Positions 1-12,649 of a DNA stretch of 64,000 nt are shown here, piece by piece. Within the stretch, counting starts at the first letter, position 1; each line of letters starts with the position of its first letter. The stretch is from Phoebastria nigripes (lineage: Eukaryota > Chordata > Aves > Procellariiformes > Diomedeidae): positions 71,374 through 135,373 of the forward strand of contig JAYKAV010000303.1 in assembly GCA_035582835.1 (NCBI GenBank). The letters run 5' to 3'. Position numbers and translations under genes: made by a program. A model generated the notes under the pieces. That model was not told where the DNA came from. It searched no databases and worked only from the letters and a program-made list of their open reading frames with translations.

Positions 1-80
1 AAGCCTCAAGAATTACCAGGTGATTTTAGGCTGATCCTGTGCAAAGTGAACCATGTGCTGCCTGTTGTGAGAGCCCAGCT

Positions 81-207
81 TCAGCCTGAAACCCTCTCAT
101 TAATATCAGCCAGCATCTCCAGGATCAGCTCCTTGTATTTCTCCATCATGGGAGAGGTCAGCTGCTGGTGGGACCCTGCTGGTGGCTGCTCCCCAGTGGG
201 GCAGCTT
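81..207 (-). other. Candidate coding exon (possibly terminal), unknown gene
   Basis: On the minus strand a good 3' splice site (a TGCTAAC branch-like motif, then ATCTTTGACAG) sits just before base 207. From there one frame stays open for 41 codons and ends in TGA at 83-81. The first base completes a split codon. The frame includes the stretch MMEKYKELILEMLADINERV, which is amphipathic and helix-like. No 5' splice site is obvious before the stop, so it would be a last coding exon. I do not recognise the protein. Chance remains a real alternative, because AT-rich DNA yields many frames of this length. Codon use and local GC content are higher than in the surrounding DNA. Confidence 0.22.
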
Positions 208-1529
208 CTGTCAAAGATGTGTTAGCAAAAGGGCAGCCAAGGGCAAGGCAGGGCTGTGCCCTGTCCCCAGCTGTGCTCTTGAGTCCTTTGGATACTTAGG
301 TAAGAGAAGGGTAAAACTGAAGCTTCAGACCCAGCTTTCTGGTAAATTTTGCATTACACTACCATTGAAGTAAACCCAACAGCTACACATACACAAACAA
401 GCNCCTCCAAAACCGGTACGGATATCTGTTCTCTTTCCAGCTGAGTTAGGTGAGAATCAGGTTCCAACTTGCTTGTTCTCTTCCTGACCCCTAAATTTGC
501 TTTCCTGCCTCAGCTTCAACAAGAAGATAGAAATGCTTTTAACCAGAATACTCCTTGGTATTCCCCTGCAATTTGGATTCAGTCTGCTTTGGGCTATGAA
601 GCATTCAGAGCCTAGGTCTCCATGCCAGGTTATTCTGCTTCAGCTGCTAGGTTATTATGAAAAAGAAGTGAACACAACTCCTGTCTCAGTCTCAGAGGAT
701 GTCTAAATGGAGAGAGGTAAGAGCTTGACATCCCCTGCTACCTCCATCTACTTCCAGTGGAATAGGAAGACACTTTCTGGTGGTACCTCATTTCAGCATA
801 AATTAGAGAAGGAAAGCATTTAAATCTGGGTGGACTCGATTACTCTGATAACTCTTATGTTTCATGGTCTGTTCTTTCCTCCATTAACTAGGTAAGGAGT
901 TTAAGCAGATTGCAAACCATGCAGCTGCTGCGTATACTGCATATATACCCTATGTCAGGAGAATCTGACCTTGGTTCTGACAGTCCAGTGAAGCGTTGCC
1001 CATGTTAGATGGAAAGTATTTCACCTGTGATGGTCAGAGTTATGTACAGGCCTGGAATATCACTTACACTGANGCTTTCACTGATTGCAATAAAAAGGTG
1101 GAATTTTAAGAAAATTATACTCATGAGCTAAGAGTTGAGAACCGGGTTGGCTTTTATTCTCAACTTTCAACCAGACTCACTCTAAAGCATGAATAATGCT
1201 CTTACATATTTTTATCTTATCCTTTAAAATAGTGTTGCAAAAAGAAGAGGGAAAAAATGCACATTTTGTATTAAACTCTGAGACGACATTTCCTCTGAGT
1301 TTGGTTCCTAGTTTGGAGAAGCAATCTACTTTGGAGAAACCATGAATGGAAAAACAATCTTACCTCTATAATTTTACCTGGCAAAGGTCTTAAACAACAG
1401 CAGGTGTCTGCGCCAGACAGACACTTGCTTTAAAACAGGAATATCGTCAGGATAAAAGGGGACGGCTGAGCCTAAAACCCAACCAAACAAAACCAGAAAA
1501 AAATTACAGGAGCTTGTTTCTTTCCCACT
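208..1529. other. Non-coding stretch, nothing recognised
   Basis: AT-rich unique-looking DNA. The open frames here are short and lack convincing splice or start context. On the minus strand a possible 5' splice site near 1379 follows a very short open segment; I do not count it as an exon. Confidence 0.6.
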
Positions 1530-1633
1530 TCAAATGTTATGACAAGTCACTTCATCTCTCTTGTGCTCATCTCTAAATATGCAAATAATATTTTGCTACT
1601 TCACAGACATTTTTAGAAGTTGAATTAATGCGG
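1530..1633 (+). repeat. MIR-type SINE relic
   Basis: The stretch reads like a diverged MIR 3' half in forward orientation. It has a block close to 'caagtcacttcatctctcttg', then 'ctcatctctaaatatgcaaataat', then 'gctacttcacagac' and 'gaagttgaattaat'. These follow the usual MIR order: splice-like 'caagtcacttaacctct', 'tcatctgtaaaatgggga', 'ctacctcacag', 'gaggattaaat'. It is heavily mutated and has no intact ends. Identification is by eye against the family pattern. Confidence 0.55.
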
Positions 1634-1777
1634 TCACTGAATTGGAGTAGCCTGGCATTGTTTAACTCCGTTATATTCCTTCAGAGCAAAAAAAGCAGAA
1701 ACAGCAGCTCCTGCACCAGCAACAACATTTACAGCACATATAATAGATGCGAAAGCACAAAAGCAATTAAACAAATT
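1634..1777 (-). other. Weak candidate terminal exon with a hydrophobic segment
   Basis: On the minus strand a 3' splice-site-like sequence (TTAAAAATTACTTCCAG) is followed by 47 open codons in phase 0 and a TGA at 1636-1634. The predicted peptide contains a run of about 25 Ala/Val/Cys/Phe residues that could span a membrane, then a short polar tail. The hydrophobicity partly follows from a CAG/CAA-like low-complexity stretch on the plus strand, so coincidence is likely. I do not recognise a family. Confidence 0.12.
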
Positions 1778-3859
1778 CTGGAAGTAATTTTTAAGGAGTA
1801 AGTGCCAGTTTTATGTACTTAATATGTTTTCTGCTTTGACGGAAATAGGAATCTCAGCTATATAACTGAGGGTATACCTGGAGCAGGTGAGNGCCATCTG
1901 ACAGAAAAAAAGAAATGCAATCAGGCTTGATGAACTTTTGAGGAAACACAGGCAGAGTTGCAGGGGAACGGTAGACAGCTGTCTGCCTGCTATGGGCAAG
2001 TCCCAGGTTTTTAACAGCTAAGTGGGAACCTGGATATACCAGAAGTGCTATCAAGGAGACAGATGCCTTCCCGTTCAGACAGTTCAGGCATCTGGATGGT
2101 ATGGAAAGCTGAAAGATCCGTTATCTGGGCATGAAACATTCATACAAGAACATCCTGCTTACAATTTAGATTGCTACAACACAACAATATAACTGAATGN
2201 ATGACTCCTAGACAGTAATGTGCTGTCCTCCTAATAATCCAAAATTTCACTTGTCTCCATAATTACATTTTAATTAATATTTTATTTATAATTTGGTTTT
2301 AGTCAAGCTAAATTTGGTATTAAAATAAAAACTCTGATCCAGGAAATTCCTCCTCTACATATACGTAAGCAACTTTTTCCTATTCAAAAATATAATCTCA
2401 AATGGATTTTTATTCATATTGACAAATGAGGAAAAAAAATCAATGAATACGACAGTATCTGGAAGCTAAACTACATATTTTACAGGCTTACTAAAAGGAA
2501 CATGTGCAGTAACTCAAATATTTGTTCTACAGAACTATTCACCATATTACTCCGGAGGTAGATACTAGTTAACAGTGAGGTAGAAAGAAGTGTGATTGTT
2601 TCAAAAGTAGGTATAGCTCACTTTTTGATCCAAAAAACTGGAAGAGGAAAGCAAAACCAAAGATTTTCTTCCTTTTTCAAAAGACAGTACTTACACTATT
2701 AATAAAAAAATGAAAAATAAAAAAATAAATATAGAAGTAGATCTACTAGGAGCACAAGCCTCTTTTTATTCCTCATGGGACTAGAGAAGAGAGAAAGAAG
2801 GAAGGCTGCCAGTACATAAGAGTAAATANCCGATAAGGAAATCCTAGTCAATATATTTTTTCCTTCAGTCAAGCTATTTTTAATACATACAGTCCTGTCT
2901 CTTTCTAGGAGACATATGTTATTGGAAAGATTAGTTTTGCAGTACCTATTGCTTCTGACAGCCTGCATCAAAGTAAATTTAGAGATGTGCTGACAGTCTA
3001 ATACCTGCTATCAGGTTCTACCTGTAGATAAGAGGTGAGAAAACATCTGTTGAAGGCCACCCTTAAAAAAAAATCCTGGTTGGTTGCATTCCAGTAAGTT
3101 TCTGAAAACTCAGTCTGCTGAGCAATTTCTTCACGGGAGTCAAATGCTACTATGAGAGATATTAAAAAATAAAAATAATAATAAAAAATCCACCTTCTAA
3201 TTTTAACGTACACAGTGATAATTTCTGAGGTTATCTCCCATAAGCTTTAAAATGAATTAACTTGAAATGCAATGTAAAATACAAGTAACTGAGCCATTGT
3301 CCAAAACTAATGAAATATATTTGCATAAACCTGATTTGGGAGATTCTCATCCTTAAAGGTAGCTGGATGGAAAGCAGCAAACATTAGCTAGACAAGAAAA
3401 ACAGCAGAGGATGAGTATGCAAANCCCCTTCCCTATCTCAGACATGCTGAGTTCTGACTTTTCCTTGCAGAAGGCAAAGAAACAAAACCTTTTTTCCCCT
3501 TCCTTTTCAGTTTCAAATCAAACTAAACTAGCAAAAAATACTGACACCTCTCCCGTTTAAGTTATTCAGAAAAAACCATATGCCCTATTTTGCCTATTTC
3601 TCAAACCAGACCTTTAAAAAACAGGCTTCAAAACATCCAGATAAGACCCTCATACAATATACAAATGAGTGTGCATGCACACACACGCACACACACAACT
3701 CCTTTTCTCCTTCCAGATCAGAAGTTATCTTTCTCCAAAGGAAAGTGAGAGAATGACACATAGGACATCGCATAGCTATGCGTCCCACTGACTAGTATCC
3801 CTCTGAATGAGAAACTGGAAGGTTCCCTCTCCTGTATTTTCTACTTCCCTAGGAAAGTT
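1778..3859. other. AT-rich non-coding stretch
   Basis: No gene, RNA or clear transposon found. It is very AT-rich, with A/T runs around 2270-2450 and 2700-2730. A short CA/TG tract lies at 3669-3697 and is listed separately. Confidence 0.6.
3669..3697. repeat. CA/TG microsatellite, alternating purine-pyrimidine tract
   Basis: Twenty-nine bases alternate strictly between purine and pyrimidine: GT and GC steps, a short palindrome 'tgcatgca', then (CA)n interrupted once by G. This is a standard dinucleotide microsatellite. Alternating tracts of this kind can adopt left-handed Z-DNA under supercoiling, which is an inference here. Confidence 0.85.
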
Positions 3860-3962
3860 CAAATCAGTTAACAGATGAGTAATCTTCAAAGCCTACCCAA
3901 GGTCAGTACATCCATCAGAACCAGAGAGGAAATTTGAATCTTGCCATCCTCACTTTCATGAA
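3860..3962 (-). repeat. Possible MIR-type SINE relic, reverse orientation
   Basis: The plus strand carries, in order, blocks similar to the reverse complement of MIR: 'ttaacagatgag', 'ctacccaaggtca', 'agaaccagagaggaaatttgaatct' and 'catcctcactttcatgaactata'. The usual order is 'acagatgaggaaactgag', 'ttgcccaaggtcacaca', 'cagagccgggattcgaaccc'. Similarity is patchy, as expected for a relic of this age. Confidence 0.42.
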
Positions 3963-6900
3963 CTATACGAATTATGAATCAAACAGAAGATGCATTATAT
4001 ATTTACAACATGCAGCAAAAATAACTGACCTATTTACAGCATTCACACTGATTCAGCATCACCCAGGGAGGTGACTCAGAGTAATTTTAACAGTTCAGAA
4101 AAAAAGCCTTGGGAATTCTGTTAAGAGTTTTTCAGTATATTAGGATAGCTGTAAAGACAGAAAGGCTAGTCTTTTACTGACAATTAATTTTCTTACTGGA
4201 TATAGTCTTAAATACACAATTAATGATATCTCAGTATCTTACATTATGATTTTATATTGGTTGTATTCATGTGCTTACTCCTGGCAGAAATATAACACTC
4301 CTTAAAACATCTAGGTTTACAATGCAGACTGAATCGCTTTTTTTACAAAATATGTATACACACATAGATGTAATGTAAGCTTCCATATACTACCCTACTA
4401 ATGCGCTGTAATCTGTATTTTAGACAATTGGGCTTCAGGACATTTAATATTTTATGTCAATTTAATAAACTACAAAAATACCTCACATACACTAGACGGA
4501 GGCACTTCTCAACCAGATAAGGTTGGCCACCAGCTCACTTGACAGAAATAGGGTAGAATTATGTAACCATAATTTGATTGAGATTGTCATTAGACAGTTA
4601 ATACATTCAGTGAAAATCTTCATACACTAAGAGAAAATCTGTTGGTTTCATTTATATATGAAACAGCTACACACAAAATATTTATATATATGCAGTAGAT
4701 TTTATTCTCTAGGCCTAAATCATGTTAAGGTATTANGATCCTTTAATGCTATGCATGAAGACACATTGTTTTGTAGGTAAAATACTATTTATTCTGAAAT
4801 GTAGAGAAGACAGAATAATCAACATTTTTAGAAGGCAATTCTACAATTAATATTTATTTTAGAGATGTTTTCCCATTTTCCCTAAAATAATGGAAAGAAT
4901 GCTTTTAACTTTCAAATGAGATAGATTGACATGAGGTTTGCTAAGGGGGAGTAAACAAACTGAGTTCATTAGACATGAAATTTTTCTTTGTGGATAGTAA
5001 TGTCGAGCTATGAATAAATTAAAATGATTGCAAATGTGCTATCATAATTATTATCACTATTATACATCAGCAATGTGGAATGGTGGAATGGCCAAAAATA
5101 TGCATACAAATAACAAAAACTTTGAATCTTTTTCTTTTCTTGGTAGAAACTGAAGTGACAAAATATTCATTGAAGGCTGGAATTACCTCACTCTGTGTGG
5201 AATTATTNTTGTGTAAGTAGGAACTTGAGCAGTACTAGGAATCGAATATGAAAGCTGGCAAATCCATGCTTACTATATAATGTAATGAAAATACAATTGA
5301 CTTGTGAAAACCTGCCTCTACGCTGCAGATCATCCAAAACCTATTCTGGATGAAAATTCCTGTAATATTGAGCATATACAACTTTGTGGAAATATCTACA
5401 AAAAGGTAGCAAAGGGTAGCAAATTAAAGCCATAAAATGTATCCCAAAGAAAATGTAGTTTGAGGACTGCAATACAGCAAACAAACAAGAATCTCTTTAT
5501 CTATTTTTTTGTTATTTTATATTAATTTTAAAGTATTTTCCTGTAAACTGCTATGTGACTTTTTTTACTATTAATTCTGGAGTCAAAGTTAAAAATAATG
5601 CATGCACAAGTACGTTATCTAATTGGAACATGCAGTTACAATGGTTGTCCTTGAAACTTTTTGGTACAAATAATCAGAAATGTAGGTGGTTCAACAGAAC
5701 AAGAGATGCTCATTATCATACACTGTCTCAGTGTTTTATACTTTCTTTTTGTGAGGTCACACATGGGTTTGAGTAAAAAANGGGGGGGATGGGTCTTATC
5801 TATTTATGTTGATTAGGCTTCAAAATTTTCATAATACATTTTTCTGAGCAAACCTCATTTGGAGTAAGAGCAGGAATTACTTCCTGTTGTAAGTAATGAT
5901 TCTCAAAATCTTTGAAAGGATTTTACAGGGCTACAGTCTTTGGAATTACTTTTGTGTATCACCTGAAAACCATTTGTTCTCATTTTCACCCAAATTCCAG
6001 AGTTCTATACACACTCCACATGTCTGTGGCTGTCTCTCCTGTCTACTGTATTCTAGAGTGTACATATATGTGTGCATGTGGGTAGGTGGGTATATAGAAT
6101 GTATGTACTTTCCAGTGTCGGTACCTACACCTTTCTCATAACTATAGTCAAGTAAACATCAGATAAACTTTTAAAACAAGTATCTTCCATCTATAACATA
6201 AATTACTCCTTTGAAACTCAATATAAAATGGGAAAACTAAATAGGAATGTGAGAGTCAAAAAAAGAAAACCAGTAAAAGCATATTTCACCTTCTTATTAT
6301 CACAAAAGTAACAGTTTTGAAAAATAATGCTGTTTAATCCTCTGCCTTCTAAGAATATAGAGTCACCAATCAATATGAACGGGAGTGTAGTAGTATATTA
6401 TAAGCAGTATATTATAGTCTTCCAGTCCTTACAATGGCTGATAGATGAATAAAATGCATATTGGCTGAAAGATGAATAAGCTGTTTGGTCAAATATTCTC
6501 TTTAGCAGAACTAGTGCAATTTCACTGAAATGGATGGCATTGCCATGATTTACACCAGTGGAAAAATCTAGCCATTTTCTCCTTTTTTATACTTACAGTG
6601 CAGGAAAAAATATATTTTACATTCATCTTCTCTCAAGAGCTAGCAAATGGTTTCAAAAATGAAAAGAATAAAATATGAATTTATGAAAATCTTAAGGCTG
6701 TTCTGAAATGGTATAAAATTGGAGGCACTTGCATTTAATTTTCCTGTTCACCTAATGAAAACAGATTTGGTAAAACTCGAAATACCTCAGCTAGCCTACT
6801 TCTCTAATTATACAACTTACTAAGGTGAAAAATGTAAATGTATGCTCTAAAACGAAAATCGCCATGGCTCTATCAAAAGAAGACCTAGTAATATCATCTC

Positions 6901-7436
6901 ATATACTCCTACTTTCAAGATAAGTGTTTAAATTGTTTTTTCTTTTNTTTTCTTTAGTGTCAGAAATTTCCTCCCTATTTACCGTTGAGGCTGTGCCCAG
7001 AGTGATCATTTTTATCTTAACTTTGATTAAACTACTGCAATCCAGGTTGCTTTTTAATGTAATTATCACAACAGGTTTAAGTAAATACAGTACACAGAAA
7101 CCTGTTAAAAGTTAAGATGCAAATACTCATACTTTTTAAAATTCTTTTGGCTAAGCTGTTCTAAATTCAGGATCAAATCTGCATAAGTTAGAGGAAGCTT
7201 GAGTCCTGCTCACCATATCAAGATCTTTAGCCTTCAAAACCCTAGAACTAGCTCTGAGTTACAGACAAAGGAGACTGACATGTACACTTACATTCTAGCT
7301 TTTGGGAATATTATTGGCCTGCTAGAGCTCCATTTACTCAGAAGAAGTTAAGTATATAAAATAATAAAATGTCTATAATAATAATAAATTTTACTTCTCG
7401 TTTTCAAAATACAAGGAAACCTAAAAGCCATAAATG

Positions 7437-7460
7437 TTTTTTTCTTTTTTTTTTTTTTTT
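7437..7460. repeat. Poly(T) tract
   Basis: A 24-base run of T with one C. It has no adjacent LINE or processed-pseudogene sequence that I recognise, so its origin is unclear. Confidence 0.85.
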
Positions 7461-9958
7461 CTGCTAAGTTACTCTTTGCAGTGAAAGCACAGTGTACCAT
7501 ATGTATGCTGAAAGGCATTCCCAGCTGATTTGACCATAAATGAGAGTATTTAGGGGTGGGGAGAACAGACCAGAGATATTATTGAGAATTTCCCCATTGC
7601 CTACATTCTGTGCCAACATTGTGTCAACAAGAAGGGATTTATTCTANTGGACCTTTCCGTTCAGCTATGCACTTCCTGTTAATTAGATCAATACTTCTGT
7701 CTATTGGAGCTGGCTTAATACACCGAATGAAGGTTCNTTTAAGGTTCATTCTGGTTACAAAGTAGTTCTTTTCTCATCTTTTAGAGACCACTTTTTAGAC
7801 TTANTATTCATTTGTAGGTTGTAAGTGATCTTCATTTAAGGTTCATGTTTGAAATCAGGAGTAGTTGCACCAGTAAGCAGTGCATACAATAAATTAAAAA
7901 TAATAATAATGCTCAAAGAAATTTTATTTTTCTTTTATNCCCTTAAGATGCATATGCACTTTCATTTCTTACCAACATAGGCATAACTTCCTGGACTTGC
8001 ATAGAAATAAATCTATTGTTATGGCAAATCATTCTCTCTTAAATCTTTTCCCTTTCTTTGGTTTTAAATGGAAAACCTTTTCCTGTTACACACCTTGAAA
8101 AGGAAGAAGTATCTTACAACTGGAAAGTATACAAGTCACCTGAAGACTTCAACACATTTAAACACCTAACTACCAACAAAAAGGACTACAAACATCACTA
8201 TCACCAATTCCTATGAAGTCAGCAAGATTTGTAGGTGCTGAAAATTTTCAGCAATCAATTTTGGTTTAAAAAGTTAATTATGGCCTTCGTTCTGACATAT
8301 ACAGTTAAAATGTGGCTATTCTGTATTTAGCAAAAAANCAGTACGTTTTGTAGTCAGACTATTGTTCAAGTGATATATGGTTAGGTATCAGCAGTTAGGT
8401 CTTAAACATACAGCTGACATTATCACAGATTAAAGCAGACTACTATCAAAATTGCATCCCCAAAGTAGCTTTTCTAGCAGAANAGAAATTTGAGTGTATG
8501 TTGTGTTTGTTTTCCTTACTGTCATTANAAACTACCATGGTGTCCTTTGAAGCTGAATAAAATCCATCAAACTACTTCCTGTGAAGAGATCAGTTAAGCT
8601 GTCAGTTTAAGGGCTTGTCTTTGGATAACTGATATAAATTCTATGAAGTTATCTTTGGTAAATATTCTAAACTGAGTAGATACCATGTACTATTTGATGA
8701 ACAGAAATAGCCTGAAGTTTCACAATTCTAGTTGCATCATACAGAAAAAAATGAATTGGAAGAAAAAGATGCGGTAAAGACACTATCTACAAAATGTGTT
8801 TTGGAGGAAGCAAGCATTCACATCAACTTATGTTGACTATTTATTTGGCTTCTTTTTGTTTAGCAGTGGGGAAGGCTTGAGAACCATGACTGAGACACTT
8901 TTGCATTTCATGGAATCCTCTGGTCCCTTTCAAGAAGGAGCACATTGCTGTAGCTTAATTTTTGTAATATTTTCAGTCTGCATCTTCCTTATTTTAATAG
9001 GCATTAGTTACACTAGTCACAGCCACTTGAACTAGTGAATTTCTGTCTGTTGAGAGGGGTGGCTTTGTGATTTCATGTAATTTTCAAGATTTTTTGACAT
9101 TAAACATGGAATGTGGAAGTCCCTGACTTGAATTAATCTAATCTCAGTGTCTAACAGCTGACTTTGATCCTTCAAGGCACAATAACAAATACCTACTTAT
9201 TAAAAAAACAGAATTTTTATATATATGTATATGAAGNGAGAGAAAATATTTCTGCAGAGGACTACTTAGGAAAGCACACATACTTTTTGACTATTATTTG
9301 TTCAGTATATTAAAATATTTCTCATAGAGCTGAATGTATTCTTAACATGTATCAGCTAACATGAGAAAGACTACCCAAATTTGTCAGTCAANATAAAATA
9401 TTTGAAGCCCCAAAAGGTAAAAAAAAAGTTTTACCTAATTTTCCCTGTCTTTTTTTCTGTAATCCTTTCTGTGGTTTAGAACAAGATCTGTTATTGTGTT
9501 TTATGTACAATTCCCACAGTAGAAATGTAAAGATGTACATATAACATGTTTTACATAACATAAAATACAGCTTAAAATATGCCTATACTCTCCCTGTCCG
9601 GTTATCATTCATCCAAAAAGCAAACAAGGGAAAGTAGCAATTTCAACTCCACTGCATTAAGAGGAAATAAATCTAAGTTGAACATCCTACCTCCTACAAA
9701 ATTCCACATTGCAGTCTGAACTGAAGTACACCGATGATAATAAACTCAAAAGCATAATGTGATCTTCTTTCTAATGATATTTCCACTCCCTTCTGAAGGA
9801 TAAAATAATGCTGTGTAAATAAGTCTTTACTTGCAGAACAAAACTAGCATGCAATAATTTTATTACTTCCAGATTAGAGCAGATAAATGCATTTGTGGCA
9901 CTTCAGCAAGCTGGTTTCAAATGAAAGTCTGCCATTCTTCTAACTACAGCATACTTAC

Positions 9959-10023
9959 AGACTTCAGAGCAAATATAACGATCTCTAGAAAATGCATTGT
10001 TTGTCCTTCTTTATTCCCTAATT
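9959..10023 (-). other. Weak candidate internal exon
   Basis: On the minus strand a consensus 5' splice site (GTAAGTATG) follows a 65-base segment open in one frame, and a TACTAAC branch-point-like motif lies upstream of the proposed acceptor. Entry would be phase 1 and exit phase 0; the peptide includes MHFLEIVIFALKS. The acceptor itself (ACGTGAG) is poor. Segments like this are expected by chance several times in 64 kb. Confidence 0.1.
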
Positions 10024-12649
10024 CTCACGTATGAAAAGACTAAAAAGTTAGTATTTTTCCACCGTGAAATAATGCAGTTACTGTTTTCTACATTACTCCT
10101 AACAGCAATAGAATCCAACTTCTCTCTTGCCTAGCCATTTTAGTAGTAAAAGGATTCAGATGTAAAATACATGTAATATATTACTTATTCTTCATATTTC
10201 ATAGCTTTTAGACTACTAGCTAGTTCTAAATAAAATAATGACTGGAAATAAATATAATGGGATGTCTATAAGAAGCACATACACTGTAAATGGATTGCAA
10301 ATTTAGCTGTCCACTAATATGGACAGTGTTTTTGTCTACAGCTACAATTTTTAATCCAATTTGTTTTACAAGAAATAATGAATTTTAGCAGTCTTTAAGA
10401 ATTTGAGAGAAGAATTTAATTTTTCTAATTAACAGTAGGTATATTGTGGCACTTTACACTCCTGAAAGAAAGGCATCTAAAAACTCCTAAACTTAGTTTC
10501 CTTTATTTCATAGTCATACAATTATTTTCCAGAAAACCTAGCCTCAAGACCTAAAATCAGTTTACTGGACAGTGTTAATTTCTTATGAGAATAGCTTACT
10601 ATATTGGATAACATCCATTTATTACTTGAATTNAATTTAGAATTTAATTTCATTTTAATTAAATTCTTCCTACATGTTGAAAAGACCTATATCTAACCAC
10701 ATTCAACTCCACAAATGACTTTAAGTTAACAACCAATTTATCAATTTTCTCCATAGGGATTGTATGTACAGCATGAATACACAAAAGCAAAAGGAGAAAG
10801 GAAGACAAAGCCCATTCAGCAATACTATGACACGCAAAGGGGGAAAAAAGTTAATCTACTTAATTCATCTAATCTAAATAAAAAGAATTAATGACATCTG
10901 TTTATAAACAGTCATACTGTTTATTATTGTTTAATCATATTGTTGAAACAATGGTGGGTAATAAATTCATAAGCCAGAGAAAATAATCACCTTTAATATT
11001 TATTACATTTANCTTTATTAATCAACATTATTGATCCTCAAAACCTTTGTTTTGTGGATACTCCCCAAACAAAACTCCCTATTCTAAAATGTGAGTCAGC
11101 ATCACAGTGCAGTTGAACAAATGAATGGTGCATGGCAGCCAAAGAGGAGAAAATGTAAAACAACATTAAGGTCCATGTTATTCTTAGATCATCAGCAGTT
11201 CTTCTCTCAACTTAGAAACTGCTGTCATCATGTGAGAAGTTGAAGTATAAGCATTCAAAGAAACAGTCTGAAGTCTAGAAAATTAGAATCATCATGCTCC
11301 AAGTTTTTACTGGTTACATTAAGTGAGATGGAGAAAATTTAGAAAAGCATGATCCATATTTAGACTGCTTAAATTCCACGTCTATCATTCTGCTCAGTGT
11401 TTTCTATTTGCTTGTTCTAGGCTGTCACACATGTTTAGCCTAGATTAAATACTGCCATGAGCATTTATCTAAATCTGAACTTTATGACAGAAAGATGAAA
11501 AAACTGAAACTGACATCAAAGAAGATAAAAAGCTGAGGATAACCTTGCAGTAAGAAAAAAGTCCCAACAGGACAGATGACCAAAACTGTAAGGAGCTTTA
11601 TACAGTAAAAGTTTGAAATACTTAACATATGAGGAGATGGAAGGGATGTTGTTACAACAACTACAGGTGTTTCCATGTCAATAGCAACTAATTTTAGCAA
11701 TTGCATTTTGAAATGCCTCTGGAGCAGGAGCCAGAGGCCAGACAAGATACAAGGAATTTTAAATGGCATTATGTAGCTAAATTTTGACAACTGAATCCTA
11801 CACGCCTTTAATTAAATACTCTCTTCTTACCTTCACCTCATGATGTTTAGTGTTTTGACAAGCATTCCTAGAAGATAAAAAAGGCGTAAAAGGAGGTTCA
11901 AAAGTAGTTATTTTCCTACTTCTCTTTCAGCAACCCCAACATTACATACTGATTTCTGCTCTGGTTCTGTTCAAATTTATTTATGTGCCTGAGAAGTAGA
12001 AGAATTTTCAGAGGTATATTTTAGGTAGTCTGTAAGCATCTAGAAGAACATCTCTTGCTTTCTTTCTTGGAACTGTTCATCACAGTCTCACCTGAGGCTC
12101 TGGGTACTTCTGCAAAGTAGGTGAGCAAAGCCCTTGAACTGGGTGAGTCAGCAAAGAGAGGGAAAGAAGGCTGACTATACTGCAAGTTCAGCTATGGGGG
12201 ACACTGAAGGGACGTCTATAAGTAGCACATAAGCTATAAGATGTCTATAAGAAGGGACAAGCTGTCAAAGTAAAAGTCAACAGATTAGTGCAGCTACAAG
12301 ACTAAATAAAGCAACCACTTTCCCTTCTACATCGAGCAAAATAAATACAGACATAATTCCAGGAATAAAGGTGTCTTTCCAAAGTGCTGCAGAAAAGTCC
12401 CTTTTCCAAATCAGAAGTCCTTGTCTTGTGACATGGAAATATAGATCTGGTGGTAGAGGAAATGGTGGCAGGTCCTCCTCAAAAGATGACCATGTGTCCT
12501 CCCGTACAAAGGATAGCCCTGCTGAGCTAGGGAACCCATGTGAAAGGAGGAAGCTGGCTGCAACAGTGAATAATTCTGCTCTTAGACATATAGTTTGGTT
12601 TGTAATCTCACAGCGAAATGCACAGTGACATGGCTGTGAGTGCAAAACA

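Larger units (their letters stand above)
3963..12649. other. Long AT-rich gene-free stretch
   Basis: About 8.7 kb with no gene I can support and no recognisable young transposon. It contains a T-rich run (7437-7460), a weak minus-strand exon candidate at 9959-10023, and a 23-base near-direct repeat shared by 10259-10281 and 12209-12231. A minus-strand frame of 128 codons at 12277-12663 overlaps a plus-strand frame of 85 codons; neither has a recognisable domain. Confidence 0.55.

Noticed and set aside
1379..1425. Minus-strand micro-exon candidate ending at CCAG|GTAAAA
   Set aside because: Under 50 bases, with a second competing GTAAG just downstream and a weak pyrimidine tract.
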